Shown one piece after another: positions 45,840 to 56,776 of a stretch of 64,000 nt of DNA (its first letter is position 1; each line of letters begins with the position of its first letter). The position numbers were made by a program, and so were the translations under genes. Source of the stretch: Gnetum montanum (Eukaryota > Streptophyta > Gnetopsida > Gnetales > Gnetaceae); NCBI GenBank assembly GCA_015680685.1, contig MNCI01022206.1:373934-437933 (forward strand), read 5' to 3'. The notes beneath the pieces are model-generated. The model saw nothing but the letters and a program-made list of their open reading frames with translations. It ran no database searches and was not told the DNA's origin.

Positions 45840-46449
45840 TGTTCATTGCATGTAGCTAATGATAATTAAGCCAAAATTTCCTAACATCAAAAATATAATA
45901 TAAAAAGTAAGTATAAGGATATAATAGGAATATTATAACTAACAAATTAAATTGAAGCCAACGAACTTAACCAATTCTCCTAACTAACCATATCAACCAT
46001 TTAAAGGCATAATAAACAACAAAATAGTAACTATGAAAGATCATACTAATTAAAGATATAACAATTAGGAGTTTATTTTTAAAATTTCTCTAACCTTGTA
46101 ATCATAATAAGGGCCATAAATAATGTAAAGAATAAGAAATTAATCAAACCAAGAGTATGAGAAGGACTATGAACCATTAAGAACTAATTGGAATACCTTG
46201 TTAACCTTAAATTCTTATTGACTGTAGATGGCTTTAAAGAGACTAGTAGTAGAAGAACCTTCACAACATGGTAACAAGAGATTAAGAGGCTGTAGGAGAC
46301 GCCAAGCATGAGAAAAAACCTCATATATTGAAAATGTAGACTAGGAGGCTTAATCATTCAACATCCACCAATAGACTCTTGCCACAGGATAGTCAACCCA
46401 AGTAGAAGAAGAGGGACCACAAGTACATAAATAGGCATAACATCTCACA

Positions 46450-48978
46450 ATGTCTAATGATTACCTCCAAGCCATCCAAGAAAAATCCATAATGTCTACA
46501 ATCATTTTAGAGTTGAACTTTAGTTCATTCATGGACTTTGCTTTAGAAGCTATTAGGACATAACCTCAAGCATCTCGATTGTGACCAACACTGTCTAGCA
46601 ATGTCGAATGGTACTTAGGAGAAGTCTACTAATTTTGGAGAAATAAACAAGATGATGCCACAATAAATATTGAAGGGGTTTCAGTATCATACTCTATTGA
46701 GGCAATAATAAAGGCCTTAAACATTCCAAATGTTGGAGCCAACATTGCACAAATTTCCACAAGGTCTTACATTGATGCAAGAAGTTAAAGATAAAGATTA
46801 TAGTTAGCTCACTATGGAAGAGAATATTTATTTCAAGATTGGGAGCTACCACATGTTTCCAACAAAGATACTCAATTGGATCTCAACATTTACAACCCTA
46901 GAAGTGCAATTTTAATGTGGAAATGCAATGCCAACATTGTCCATTTGCTCTCCCTAGAGATCCAGATGCAATTTGAAGAGAAGACGTCAAGAAAGCTAAC
47001 ATTATTATTCCCTTACTTATTAGGAAACTATGTAAATAAGTAATGAACCTAGGCTACACTAATGATGTTCCAAAAAAAAGCCCAAAATGAATCCGATGTT
47101 AAAATGTTGAAACCAGTGCCACCCAAGAAAAATTAGTTGGAACAGCTAGTAGGCATTGAGGGGGCTTCAAGATCTACACTAGCTAACAAAATTCCAACTA
47201 CTAGTCAACAACAATAGGTAGGACCTAATGGACAAACACCTTCAAGTGATAGACCTGAACATCAAGCTCCACCACTGCCATAAGATTATTATCCCTCAAT
47301 GAGCCATTTGCACTAGATTGAAGATACTATTAGTTGGGAAGCAAGGGAAGGCTTAGCCTTGTATAGAGTTAGAGAAAGATCCATAAGGCTTACAGTTTCT
47401 ATAGATCCTACTAGTGGATTGATATCTTTGCAAGTAGGTGGAGAAAAGGATTGGGCACAATAGATGTCAAGGAATGCTACATCCTTCCAAGTGATGCTCG
47501 AGACTAGTGAAGGTGCCATGGTTGTCATCATACAACATTAGGATGTAGTAAGAGCATTAAAGGTAATAACTGATCACATTAAGAAATCATTCAATGTTCT
47601 CATTGTGCTATCAACTAATATTTTTGGAGTGAAATATGTCGAAATGCTAGTTGATGCCTCTATGATACCTGCGTAACATGAGGATGTGCTAGATAGACTA
47701 CTACAAAAAAAGCTAGGTTATGTAAAATATTTTTGATATTTCCAATGATATCACTATAGTGCAGTCTGGCATAATAGCCACAAAAGAACAGCTAGTGATG
47801 GCAAAGACATGGGTAGAACATGCTAAAAATAAAGTGCAGAGACTACAAGAAGAATTAGCAGAGATAAGGGACCTTTTATGATTTGTTTCTCTAGACCAAA
47901 TTAAGCAATATAGAATTGATCAAGTAAGGTAGTTAATTATTATGAATATACAAGTAGATATGGAAAGAGAGAAAGCTATGTGAAATACCTCAATAGTAGA
48001 AGCCCAAACATATGCACATGCCAAAGCTCTCACTACTCTTGAGGAGGAGAATAAGAATCTTGTTGCCAATAACACAAGGTTAACTAACATTAAAAGTAGA
48101 AGAATTTTCTTGAGGAAAACATCCATCAGCTGCAAGAACAATTTATTTGAGTCAACTAAGACATGAAAAGATTGGCCTGTGAGAACAGAATGCTATCAAT
48201 GAAGGAAGAACATACCATTTAATAGAAGTCTACAATAAAAATAAGCATGTGGTAGAACAAGGCCAAGAAACACGAAATGTCAAAGAAAATTTTAGGGACC
48301 AAGTGAGAATGTACAAGGAAATAAATGTAAAGGAGATCCAAATGGTAAAGGCCAAAATTCATTCCATCACTACCCAAACACCACATTGGCAACCCATCCT
48401 AAACAACGTAGCCCATGTCTATCAAGCCAGAATTAAGAATAAGGACTTGTAGATTGAGGACCTAATAAAGTACATGTGGTTAGCTTACCTATGATATGCT
48501 AACTTAGCCATGTTGAAAATAGGACAGCCTTAGAATGAGCTTGAACAATAGGTAGTAGCTATGTATGCCATGTATGAGAAGGAGTTTTCTTATCAAAAGG
48601 ATGCTTTTATAGAAGCTACATGTTGCAAAATCAAAGCTCAAAATTGTTGAGGCTAGCTATCAAGGATAGAAGGATGTTGTAGCAAACTTGGTGTGCTAGA
48701 TGATAAATTATCAGGAATTAAGAAAGATGGCTAGGACTTTTGAAGAAGAACGATGGCAATTCACAATGTGGCACATCAAGCCTAACAAGATGTTCCTAGA
48801 ACTACCATGACCATGGGATATATGAACTCCATCCAACATTGCACAATCTTAATGGATGATACATGATTCAAGGATGGAGGAAGAAAAGCTTCAAGCACTC
48901 CTAAACAAGTATCAATTTCAAAAGCCTAATCACAAAGGAAAGAAGTCAATGGAAGAGCCTCTACTACTTGGAACATAA
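46450..48978 (+). pseudogene. Third ORF of element B, function unknown (env-like position)
   Basis: The first ATG (46450, MSNDYLQAIQEKS) and the last stop (48976-48978) enclose ~840 codons of coding-like sequence with frequent stops. Visible parts: residues ~60-200, a globular domain with SYSIEAIIKALNIPNV, AHYGREYLFQDWELP and TSRKLTLLFPYLLGNYV; a Gln/Pro-rich linker (about 47190-47285); a second domain (47300-47740, ISWEAREGLALYRVRERSIR, VVRALKVITDHIKKSF); then a coiled coil (47780-48150, WVEHAKNKVQRLQEELAEI) and a basic end (NHKGKKSMEE). Athila elements often carry an env-like ORF here, but no signal peptide or membrane segment is seen. The first domain loosely recalls a plant retrotransposon ORF domain (pattern S.E.I...L.IP); tentative. 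Confidence 0.6.
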
Positions 48979-49149
48979 GGTCTACATTGAGCTACTTTAG
49001 TTTTTGTTTTTGTTTTGTTTTATTTGTTAAATGTCAACTATGTCCAATTTTTGTAAAAACACCAATGCAACATTTAGAGTCATATAAATAGTAAAATCAT
49101 CTCAAGTCAAATCTACCTCTTAATTTTGTAAGGGACTCTATTTGCATTT

Positions 49150-49191
49150 TGTTTTAACTCAAGGATGAGTTTCTAGTCAGTCATGAGGGTA
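49150..49191 (+). other. 3' LTR entry of element B with polypurine-like tract
   Basis: AACTCAAGGATGAGTTTC is followed by CATGAGGGTA and then the LTR start TGATAAAATC. The same arrangement stands before the 3' LTR of C (AAGGATGAATTTTC, then CATTGGGGTA). The phrase AAGGATGAGTTTC before the 3' LTR is common in plant gypsy elements. Confidence 0.65.
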
Positions 49192-49605
49192 TGATAAAAT
49201 CATTTTTTCTACAAGTGCAATGTTGTAACTATGATATTATAACTCAAGCTATGTAATGATTGATATGATGTCTTGGAAGATGTGTAGCCCTATAAATACT
49301 GATACTTGGATGTACAAGCAACAACAATTCTCTCCAACCCTTACCCAAACTCTTGTAACTCAAGCTATGTCAATCACGTTTATCACTAGGAGTAATGAGA
49401 GCCTTACAACATCATCTATCATATGCCTCACTTTGAGTTAAACCGTATATCCATATTTCACTCACTCAAAGTGATAAGACAACAAGCATGAACTTAACAT
49501 CAAGTCCTAGCATAATTACATTGTCCATCCATGGATTATGATCTAGTCATGTGTGAATACTTGTGACTTGTATTGTAGAGTGTTGGGATATGTCACTGCT
49601 CATCA
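49192..49605 (+). repeat. 3' LTR of element B, internally deleted
   Basis: It starts TGATAAAATCATTTTTT and ends CTCATCA like the 5' LTR, with its TATA box at 49291-49298. It is 414 bp against 861: about 445 bases matching 28765-29210 of the 5' LTR are missing (the sequence passes from CCAAACTCTTGTA to TCACGTTTATCACTAGG). Confidence 0.85.
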
Positions 49606-49609
49606 TAGG

Positions 49610-50447
49610 TGATGAGTTGGGGGGGGGGGGGGGGGTTACCTCCTACGTCCAACCATACCAATCATGAGTGTTCATGTGCAACTTGATCAACTTCCATAGA
49701 TGGGACTAGTTTTTCATCTAGATTGTTAAGTATTAATCATATTTCATTATCTTCCCACTTAGACTAGTGGTAACGTTATCATGTATGGTTTAGTCCAAAG
49801 TGAGGCATATGATGGTTGATGTTGTTATTGCTTTATGTTATTCCTAACAATAATAGAAAAATGAATTATTTAATTTAATTATAATAGAAAGATAAAGTAT
49901 AAACTAGCCTATGGATGATGAATGTTCATTCCCAACTTGTCATACACATCCAAAACCCACGTATCCACTATTGAGATTACCAAGCATTATGCTACTGGGC
50001 GAACCAAGTAATAACACTATTGGGATTACCAAGTGAACACATGTTTACACTTGAAACTAGTCATGCTCTTTTCACCAATTCATTAATATGTATGGAAATG
50101 TAAATATTAACTAAGTACATGGAATATAAATTGCATCAAAAGTAAATTTAATCTAAGTCAAAGTGCTTCAATGAATAAGAATCAATCTTGATCTTATTAA
50201 TGTGTCTAGATACATTTCCACTTGAATAAGACACCATAAAATTGACTTAGATCCACACTATGAGCACTCACTAACTATTCTCTAAGGTTATGGAATAAAA
50301 CTACAAGGGTTTAGCTACTCTATTGATAGAAGATTACCAATACATAGCAGAAGCATGCGTATTTATAGGTGAAAATAGACACTACATCGATGCATACATG
50401 TTTACACAGCAAACCATGTGTTGATGCCATCAAACAATGACTCATTA
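49610..50447 (-). repeat. 3' LTR of element C
   Basis: 838 bp, TGATGAG to CTCATTA (a one-base change from the family CTCATCA). TATA box on the minus strand at 50360-50367. A run of 18 G (49619-49636) near the outer end is absent from the other LTR. Confidence 0.88.
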
Positions 50448-52769
50448 TACCCCAATGACTAAATGAAAATTCATCCTTTAGTGAAAAAAAGGAGGAACAA
50501 GTTTCTTACAAAATTTTGGGAAGGTATGGGATTATTGATGAATTAACTAACACACAAACTACTGACTGACTTTGAGTCCTACATTACAAAATTTTATACA
50601 AGTGGATGTATACAAAATGACAAAATGACAAAAAGACTAGATAAACATTAAGGATTACAAAATTTGCATAGCTCTTCAAAAATATGCTAAAGATGATTCT
50701 TCTTATTGTCGCTAGTGGTGGTAGACTTCCAACCTTGATTGTTATGTCAATGTTTTTCTGGTTATACTGAACATTCTTGAAGGATGAACTGAAATTTATT
50801 ATCATAGTCCCCTGGATTAAGCAATCATGTGATGTTTGAGCCATTATCTAGTATGTGCTACTATTTTTCCATGGACATATCCTCCATTTTCCCTCTCTTA
50901 GCTTTGTTTTCGTGCCTAGAAAAAGAATTTCTTTCATAGGCATCCCTTTTAGCATCACCTATAATCACCAAAGGAACAACATTAGTTTTGGTAGATTTTT
51001 ATTAATAATTAACCCTTTTCAAATCCCTTAGCTTGTGTTTAAGCACAAGTTGATGATAGCATACTATGCCCAAGGCTATGAGGTAACTAAAATCATCAAG
51101 CTATTCAAATTATTTTGATCAATTATTATTAGTTACCATAATCTTCAAAAATAGGATGTTAAAAAAATTTCAAAAATTTCAAAGCAAACATCCCTAACCC
51201 CCATGACTAATAAGCATAGCTCTAGAAGTGCATAAGTTTTCAAATAATTGAAACCAAAGGTCCAACATAGAAGATCGCCAAGAAAGGTTTTTTTAAGTTG
51301 AAGGATATTAAGATAGAAAAGTAGGAAAATTTAATTAAAATTGATGATTAGTCCCAAAAGCATGCATAAATTTAGAGAAACCATCAATGATTTTTTGGAA
51401 GATGTGAAGGTTAGTCCAAAGTCATGACTAATGAAAGTTATGAAAGTGGGTCCTCCCCAAAGGAGGTTCCTACCATAATGCCCTTGCATAACCACTTCTA
51501 TAGATGTCCGTGGGCACTTGAGAAGTTAAATGTAGACCTTGCCTTCATTCCAAACACACAACTACCTTGGTTGGGATGCTGCACTATACTATACAAAACC
51601 ATTGGGCTCATAATCGGATGCAGAAGTGAGGTGAATAATGGGATGAGAGGGCATTGCAGAGAATGGAATGCAAGGAGCTTTACCATGTTCGCAATAGGTT
51701 CTTGTGACACATGTAATTAAAATGGTTTGCGTACCTATCCATCCAAGTTTCAGACCAAGCCCATAACATTGACCTCGCATTAATGTGTTCCTTCCTGCCA
51801 ACCATCATGAGTCCACAACCACTACAAAGAACAATCATCTCTCCAAAAAGAGAACAAAAGAGAAGAAGGAGGGGAGGGCCTTAATTATAAGGGCATCTTT
51901 AGGCATGGGTAACATGTCTTTTCAGTCCCATAACCAGTGCTTGTAGCTCATTATTATGTCTAATGGGTGTGCATTGAATTCCCATTATTTTTTTTATTTT
52001 AAATTTCTAAAATAAGAATCACATCATGTAAATATATAGCTTCCTATTTATTGGTCAATGGAGGAGTGATGATACATTCTTAGAGGAGTCACAAACCACA
52101 TGAAAGAAGTTAAGAAAAGAACCCAACAAATCCCCTTGAGGTCACACCCTTTGCCATTCTTACTTGGTTGTTCCCTCTTTCTTCAATATACAATCATCAT
52201 TGATGAATTTCAATTTCATAATAGAAGATCCAAATTGCTTTCATGACAAAGGACCTTTTTATTTAGAGAACTAGAGGGATGTATATTATAAAGAAAAGGA
52301 AAGAAAAATATTAAGAAATGAAAAACATAGTAAGAATCAAAAAATGTTGAAAGATATGGAATAATGATAAAGAATTATAGAATAGAAAAGTACTTATTAG
52401 TTCTTGAATCAGGATGTGGCATCCCCCCCACAACTAATCTTATGGGTGAACATTCAAAAAATGGACCACACACCTTGGCTATACATCACAATTTTTCCAT
52501 TTATCAACTTTGTTCGTTTAATCATTTGTAATGGTAGCACATCTAACATTGACAATAATATTGTTTAATAATTTGGAGATGTATCTTCATTTAGAGTTGA
52601 AGGTATTTCTATTTTTGGGGGTCTAGATGTGTTTGCATCTTCTTCTTAATTTTCCATTTTAATTCACAGGCCTCTTTGTTTAATATATTTTGTTGATGTA
52701 TAGTTAAAGTGTAAGATGTCTACATCTAAGTTCTCTGTTTGATCCATTTCCTTAAATCTAGAACTAATA
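50448..52769 (-). other. Non-coding 3' region of element C
   Basis: 52769-52440 has coding-like but unassigned sequence (about 330 bases). From 52440 the sequence follows the post-pol block of A and B (GTTGTGGGGGGATGCC, the AGCACTGGTTATGGGACTG block, GTTATGCAAGGGCA). At 50844 a frame MAQTSHDCLIQGTMIINFSS resembles the first residues of the third ORF of B, after which the ORF is gone. The polypurine-like CATTGGGGTA precedes the 3' LTR. Confidence 0.65.
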
Positions 52770-53639
52770 AGTTGATTGGTTGGTTCCATGCATCTTTCAA
52801 CTAGTTTTTCAGTCTTATTTCCAAGCCACTAGGTGTCTTCTAGTTTAGTGGCTACTATGTAGACTGGTTTTTGCTTACACGCTTGTTTTTGAACTTTATG
52901 ATGGGTCAGTATAGCAGTTGTGTTAATATTTTGAACTTTTGACCCACAACTACACCCTTTATCATTATTAGTGAAGCATGGAGGTTGTTGTTTCTCCATA
53001 GTGATAGGTTCATCATTTCTATCTTCTATTGGTGTGGTGATGGTTATTGGCTTTTTCATATAATTAGGAGACATTATTCTATAGAGGAAGTGTGTTTCAC
53101 CAAATTGGCCTTGTGCTAGTTTTGATGTGCCAGTAGGTTTATGAGTTTTATTTTCACATGCGAAAACTGTTGTAAAGAAAGGATGTTCCCGAGGTTGTGG
53201 GCAAGATCTACTAAAATTATCATTTCTATGTCTTTTTATTAATGTTGTGGTGCCAAAAATTCCTATGTTATTGGCAATAACATGTCATAGAGGGAAGTAT
53301 GATAATGTTGAGGATATGAAAGATGATGAGAGGCTTGAGGTGGTGATCCCATAGAAGATGTTGCGGGTTGATCATATTCAAGAGAGTGGTAATAGTGATT
53401 TGAGTTAGAGGAAGTAGAACCAATTGGGAAAATAGGTTGTCAAACATAATATCCATATGGATCCAACTAGTAGTAAGGATAGTGTTGGTTTGATGATGGC
53501 CTTCCCCATGACTATGGGTTTTCCCACTATAGTTGATGATAGTTTTGAGGTTGATAAGAAGTCCCACTAGGATAGTATAGTTGGTTGTAGGATTGGCTAT
53601 AATTACCTTGTGAGAAAGGTAATTTCCTAGGCATTTACC
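52770..53639 (-). pseudogene. Linker and post-protease fragment of element C
   Basis: 53639-53090 encodes the Tyr/Gln/Pro/Ser-rich linker (YYPSGTSYQPQNYHQL, then PYGYYV and TSSNSNHYYHS). 53074-52829 is open: PITITTPIEDRNDEPITMEK, CSCGSK, then QKPVYIVATKLEDTWWLGNK, which aligns with IQWYLYIASTKQEGTWWL of A (about 4460-4390), a piece lying between PR and RT. ERCMEPTNQLISS matches CMEPIESLTCAY of A. The protease itself is missing between linker and this piece, so there are at least two internal deletions. Confidence 0.7.
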
Positions 53640-55199
53640 TTTGTAGGAGCTTGGGATTCAAAGTAAAAGTCCAATGCTCAGGTAGATGTAACATGACTAA
53701 GCAACAACCCTTTACATGGTCATATAGGTAAATGTCATATCCATCATCCTCTTCTGTGGTTGAGTTTGTAGCCTCTTCTTCTACAGTCATTTTTTCTTTT
53801 TACCAATAAGTGTTCCTACCTGATTCTTGGTTCTTTTTCCTCCTCTTATTTTAATTAATCGATTCCTCTTGCTTTACTCTCTCCTTTATGGTTTTCACAT
53901 ACGTTGTAACTTTTTCATTCATCAACTCCCACATCTTATCTAGTCTTGCTTCAAGTTCATCAATAGACTTTTGTATTAGCAAGGTTTGTTGTGAAATCAC
54001 CTCATCAAAAGTTGTCTCCTTTTCGTCATCATAGATATGAACCCTTTTTCTTTGAAGAATTGGATCCTAGTTATATTCCTCTACATTATCTTGTTTACAT
54101 AGCTCTCCTTCTTCTTTTCCACCCACTTGATTAACCTTTATATTTGATGGGCTTTCAGTTCATATAATTGAACTTGGATATAAATCCCAAGGGTCTCCCT
54201 CATTTGATTACAAAGCCCATCTATCATGTGGAAAATTTGCTCTTGTTGAGGGAACTCATGGCTTGGTCATCTATTTAGTAGAGAATAGTATTTATCCAAG
54301 GCCACATCCAAGGATTCATGATTTTCTTACTTCCACCCTTGGATTTGTTTTCTTAGGTTGGATACTATCACATAGGTTTGTTAATTTTTTATTGAAGAGT
54401 TCTAGCATTTTATACCATTGATGGATTGAATCTAGTTCCAATGATCTATACCAACCTTCAACTTTGTCTACTAGTGTCATAGGAAAGAGCTTAAACTTTT
54501 GCTACTTGCTCTTAATGTTTTTGAAGGTGTAGGCATCATAGAAGGCTTGTAAATGATTGTGGATAAGAATTGTAGCCTCCCTAAATTTACAAATTTTGTC
54601 CATATCAAGCCATTTAATGTGATTATCCCTTTGATGCCTTTGGGATATTTGAACTACCTCCCAAATCTGTGTTAGATACTTAGTAGCCAACAAGGGTTCA
54701 TCTGTACTAGACACATCATGGTGATAATCTATATTTCTATTCATCTAATTGTGTTGATATTGTCTATGCTCATTTTTATGTCTTTGATTTTTCCTTTGGG
54801 TTTAATTTCTATCCTTATCTTGATCCTATAGTGAAGCTTTGTTTCTATACCTATGCTTATTTTCATTAGAACTAGACATTGAAGAGGAAGAGGAAAATGA
54901 GAAACTAGGAGAATCACCATGGCTCTTACATTGCCTCCATGGTCCCTTGATCTATCTTTTCTAGGTTTAGAGGAGGGCCTAGGCCTTGAGGCCATTTTCA
55001 TTCTAGGACTTTTTCCATCTCCTCTAAGATTATTTGTACTAGTTGAATGTAGTCCTTGTGTGTAGTAAGGATGAAAATGAGGATATGAAACCCCTGTTTG
55101 AGGTTTTTCACTTCAATTCTCTTCAGTATAGAACCTATCATTTCTTCTATGAGTGTTTTCATCATACAATGCATTATGGGTCCTATGTGAGGAAGACAT
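53640..55199 (-). pseudogene. gag: gag remnant of element C
   Basis: The start is ATG at 55199 (MSSSHRTHN, matching MSSSHR of A and F). The basic Ser/Arg linker is at 54950-54750 and the capsid core at 54740-54380: NIDYHHDVSSTDEPLLATKY, WLDMDKICKFREATILIHN, LQAFYDAYTFKNIKSK, then KVEGWYRSLELDSIHQWYKM. The charged region with FDEVISQQTLLIQKSIDELE and KMWELMNEKVTTYVKTIKER follows, and Gag ends near 53640. It has fewer stops than Gag of A or F, though still broken. N-terminal sequence YTHSDEYV of the relatives is lacking, so the N-terminus is shorter. Confidence 0.82.
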
Positions 55200-55305
55200 G
55201 ATTTTATTTTGTGTGACTTTAAATTTTAAAATTTTCCAAAAGATAAATCATTAACACCTTTACATTGATCATGTATAATATAACTAATCTGGATAGCTAG
55301 CATCA

Positions 55306-55324
55306 TCCCCAGAAATGATACCAA
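55306..55324 (-). other. Primer-binding site of element C
   Basis: The minus strand reads TTGGTATCATTTCTGGGGA next to the LTR; it keeps the TGG start and the CTGGGGA end expected of a tRNA-Asp-type site. Confidence 0.75.
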
Positions 55325-56176
55325 TGATTAGAAATAGGTACCCCCTACACCCAACCATATGAATTACGAGCATTCACGCACAACCTAATCAAATTCCATG
55401 GATTGAACTATTTTGACATCTAGATCATTAAGTATTAATCACAATCCACTTAGGCTAGTGGTAGCTTTATCATGTATGTTTTACTCCAAAGTGAGGCATA
55501 TGATGGTTGATGTTGTTGCAACTTTATACTACTCCTAACAATAATAGAGAAATGAATTATTTAATCTAATTACAACAGAAAGGTAAAGTCTAAACTAGCC
55601 TACGGGTGATGAGTTTCTATTCTCAACTTACCATAGACATCCTAAACCTGCATATCCACTACTAGGATTGCCGAGCAGTATGCTACTAGGTGAATCAAGC
55701 AATAATGCTACTAGGATTACCAAGTGAACATGTGTCTATGCTCGAAATTAGCCACTTTCATTTTTCCAATTCATTAATATGCATGGAAACATAAATATTA
55801 ACTAAGTACATGGAATATAAATTACATTAAATGTAAATTTAATCTAAGTGAAAGTGCTACAATGAATAAGAATCAATCTCAATATTATTTCCATTCATGG
55901 AATGTGTCCAAGTAATTTCCACTTGAATAAGACATCATACAATTGACTCAGATCCACACCATAGGCACTCACTGACTGTTCTCCAAGACTATAGAATAAA
56001 ACTACAATGGTTTGGCTACTTTATTGAGAAAAGATTGCCAACACATAGTGGAAGCACACGTAGTTATAGGAAAAAATAGACACTACATCAATGCATAAAT
56101 GTGGATGTAGCAAACCACACGTTGACAAGATTGCATTGATGGGATCCTGTGAACATGGTCAAATAATGAATCATTA
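55325..56176 (-). repeat. 5' LTR of element C
   Basis: 852 bp, TGATTAG to ATCATTA. It aligns with 49610-50447 over its length. The TATA box is damaged (TATAACTA on the minus strand, about 56062). Confidence 0.88.
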
Positions 56177-56177
56177 A

Positions 56178-56560
56178 TAGGTGACGAATCTACAAGCATA
56201 TGAGATTATCAAGTCTAAAGAAAGTGATGGAGAAGTATTGGGACCATGTTTTCCACTATTTTCATGTATATATTTATGAAAGAGATGTTTTTATTTACTA
56301 GTGGTGAGATGTACTAACCCTATTTTAGGTTACTCAGCTACATCCACACCTCTTATACAATACAATAGCTACCTTATTCATTGGTAAGGGGCATGTAAAT
56401 GCTTCCACTCAATCTTGTACTCACCTCCTTTAATTATAGGTAATAGAGTTGGAAGCATAAGAGATCAACAAGTTTGAGAAAGATGATGGAGGAGGATTAA
56501 AGCCATGTTTCATGCCTATTTTTATGTGAGAGATGGATTTATTTACTAGTGGTTTTGACT
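56178..56560 (+). repeat. ~259-bp tandem repeat, right of elements B and C
   Basis: A unit starts at TAGGTGACGAATCTAC (56178) and a second at TAGGTAATAGAGTTGG (56437). Shared blocks are AAGCATA.GAGAT.A.CAAG, GATGGAG.AG and TTTATTTACTAGTGG. The second unit is cut at about 56560. The interrupted copy at 28470-28607 belongs to the same array. Confidence 0.78.
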
Positions 56561-56730
56561 TGGATAGCCCATGACTTGTTATTTATTTATTGTATACATG
56601 ATATGTGTGTGAGCATGTGCATATATATATGCTATGTTTATGAGTGACACTTACAAAATTTATATCTAGGATGCTATATTCTAAATTATGATGCTATATA
56701 CTAGATGATGTTATCATATATGTTATATAT

Positions 56731-56776
<46 letters not shown>

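Larger units (their letters stand above)
44168..46449 (+). other. Untranslated block of element B between pol and the third ORF
   Basis: With 35791-36015 this is the non-coding region downstream of pol. A segment at 45095-45190 (GTGGTTATACAAGGGCA and TTTGGGGAGGATCCACTTG) aligns with the minus strand of C near 51440-51560 and A near 180-260, showing that the same element resumes after G. It also holds a (GT)n tract and a G-rich stretch. No coding region was recognised. Confidence 0.65.
28608..49605 (+). mobile_element. Element B: Athila-like Ty3/gypsy retrotransposon, carrying nested element G
   Basis: It has a 5' LTR at 28608-29468, a tRNA-Asp-type primer-binding site, gag, PR, RT, RNase H, INT, a long untranslated block, a third ORF, a polypurine tract and a 3' LTR at 49192-49605. 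Element G (36016-44167) interrupts the untranslated block; without G the length is ~12.8 kb, within the Athila range. Flanks are aaggt (28603-28607) and taggt (49606-49609 plus the base after element C), a 4/5 target duplication. The tandem repeat on both sides confirms the limits. All coding parts are broken. Confidence 0.88.
49610..56176 (-). mobile_element. Element C: gag-retaining, internally deleted Athila-like element
   Basis: LTRs lie at 49610-50447 and 55325-56176, flanked by a perfect 5-bp target duplication ATAGG (49605-49609 and 56177-56181). On the minus strand: primer-binding site, gag, Pro/Gln-rich linker, a short piece of the region between PR and RT, then directly the non-coding block that follows pol, a trace of the third-ORF start, and the 3' LTR. 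PR core, RT, RNase H, INT and most of the third ORF are absent. The LTRs differ markedly from each other (estimated 15% or more by eye), so it is old. Confidence 0.9.

Noticed and set aside
44168-46449. A separate element between G and the third ORF
   Set aside because: The block near 45100 aligns with the post-pol region of A and C in the same order, so it is B itself.
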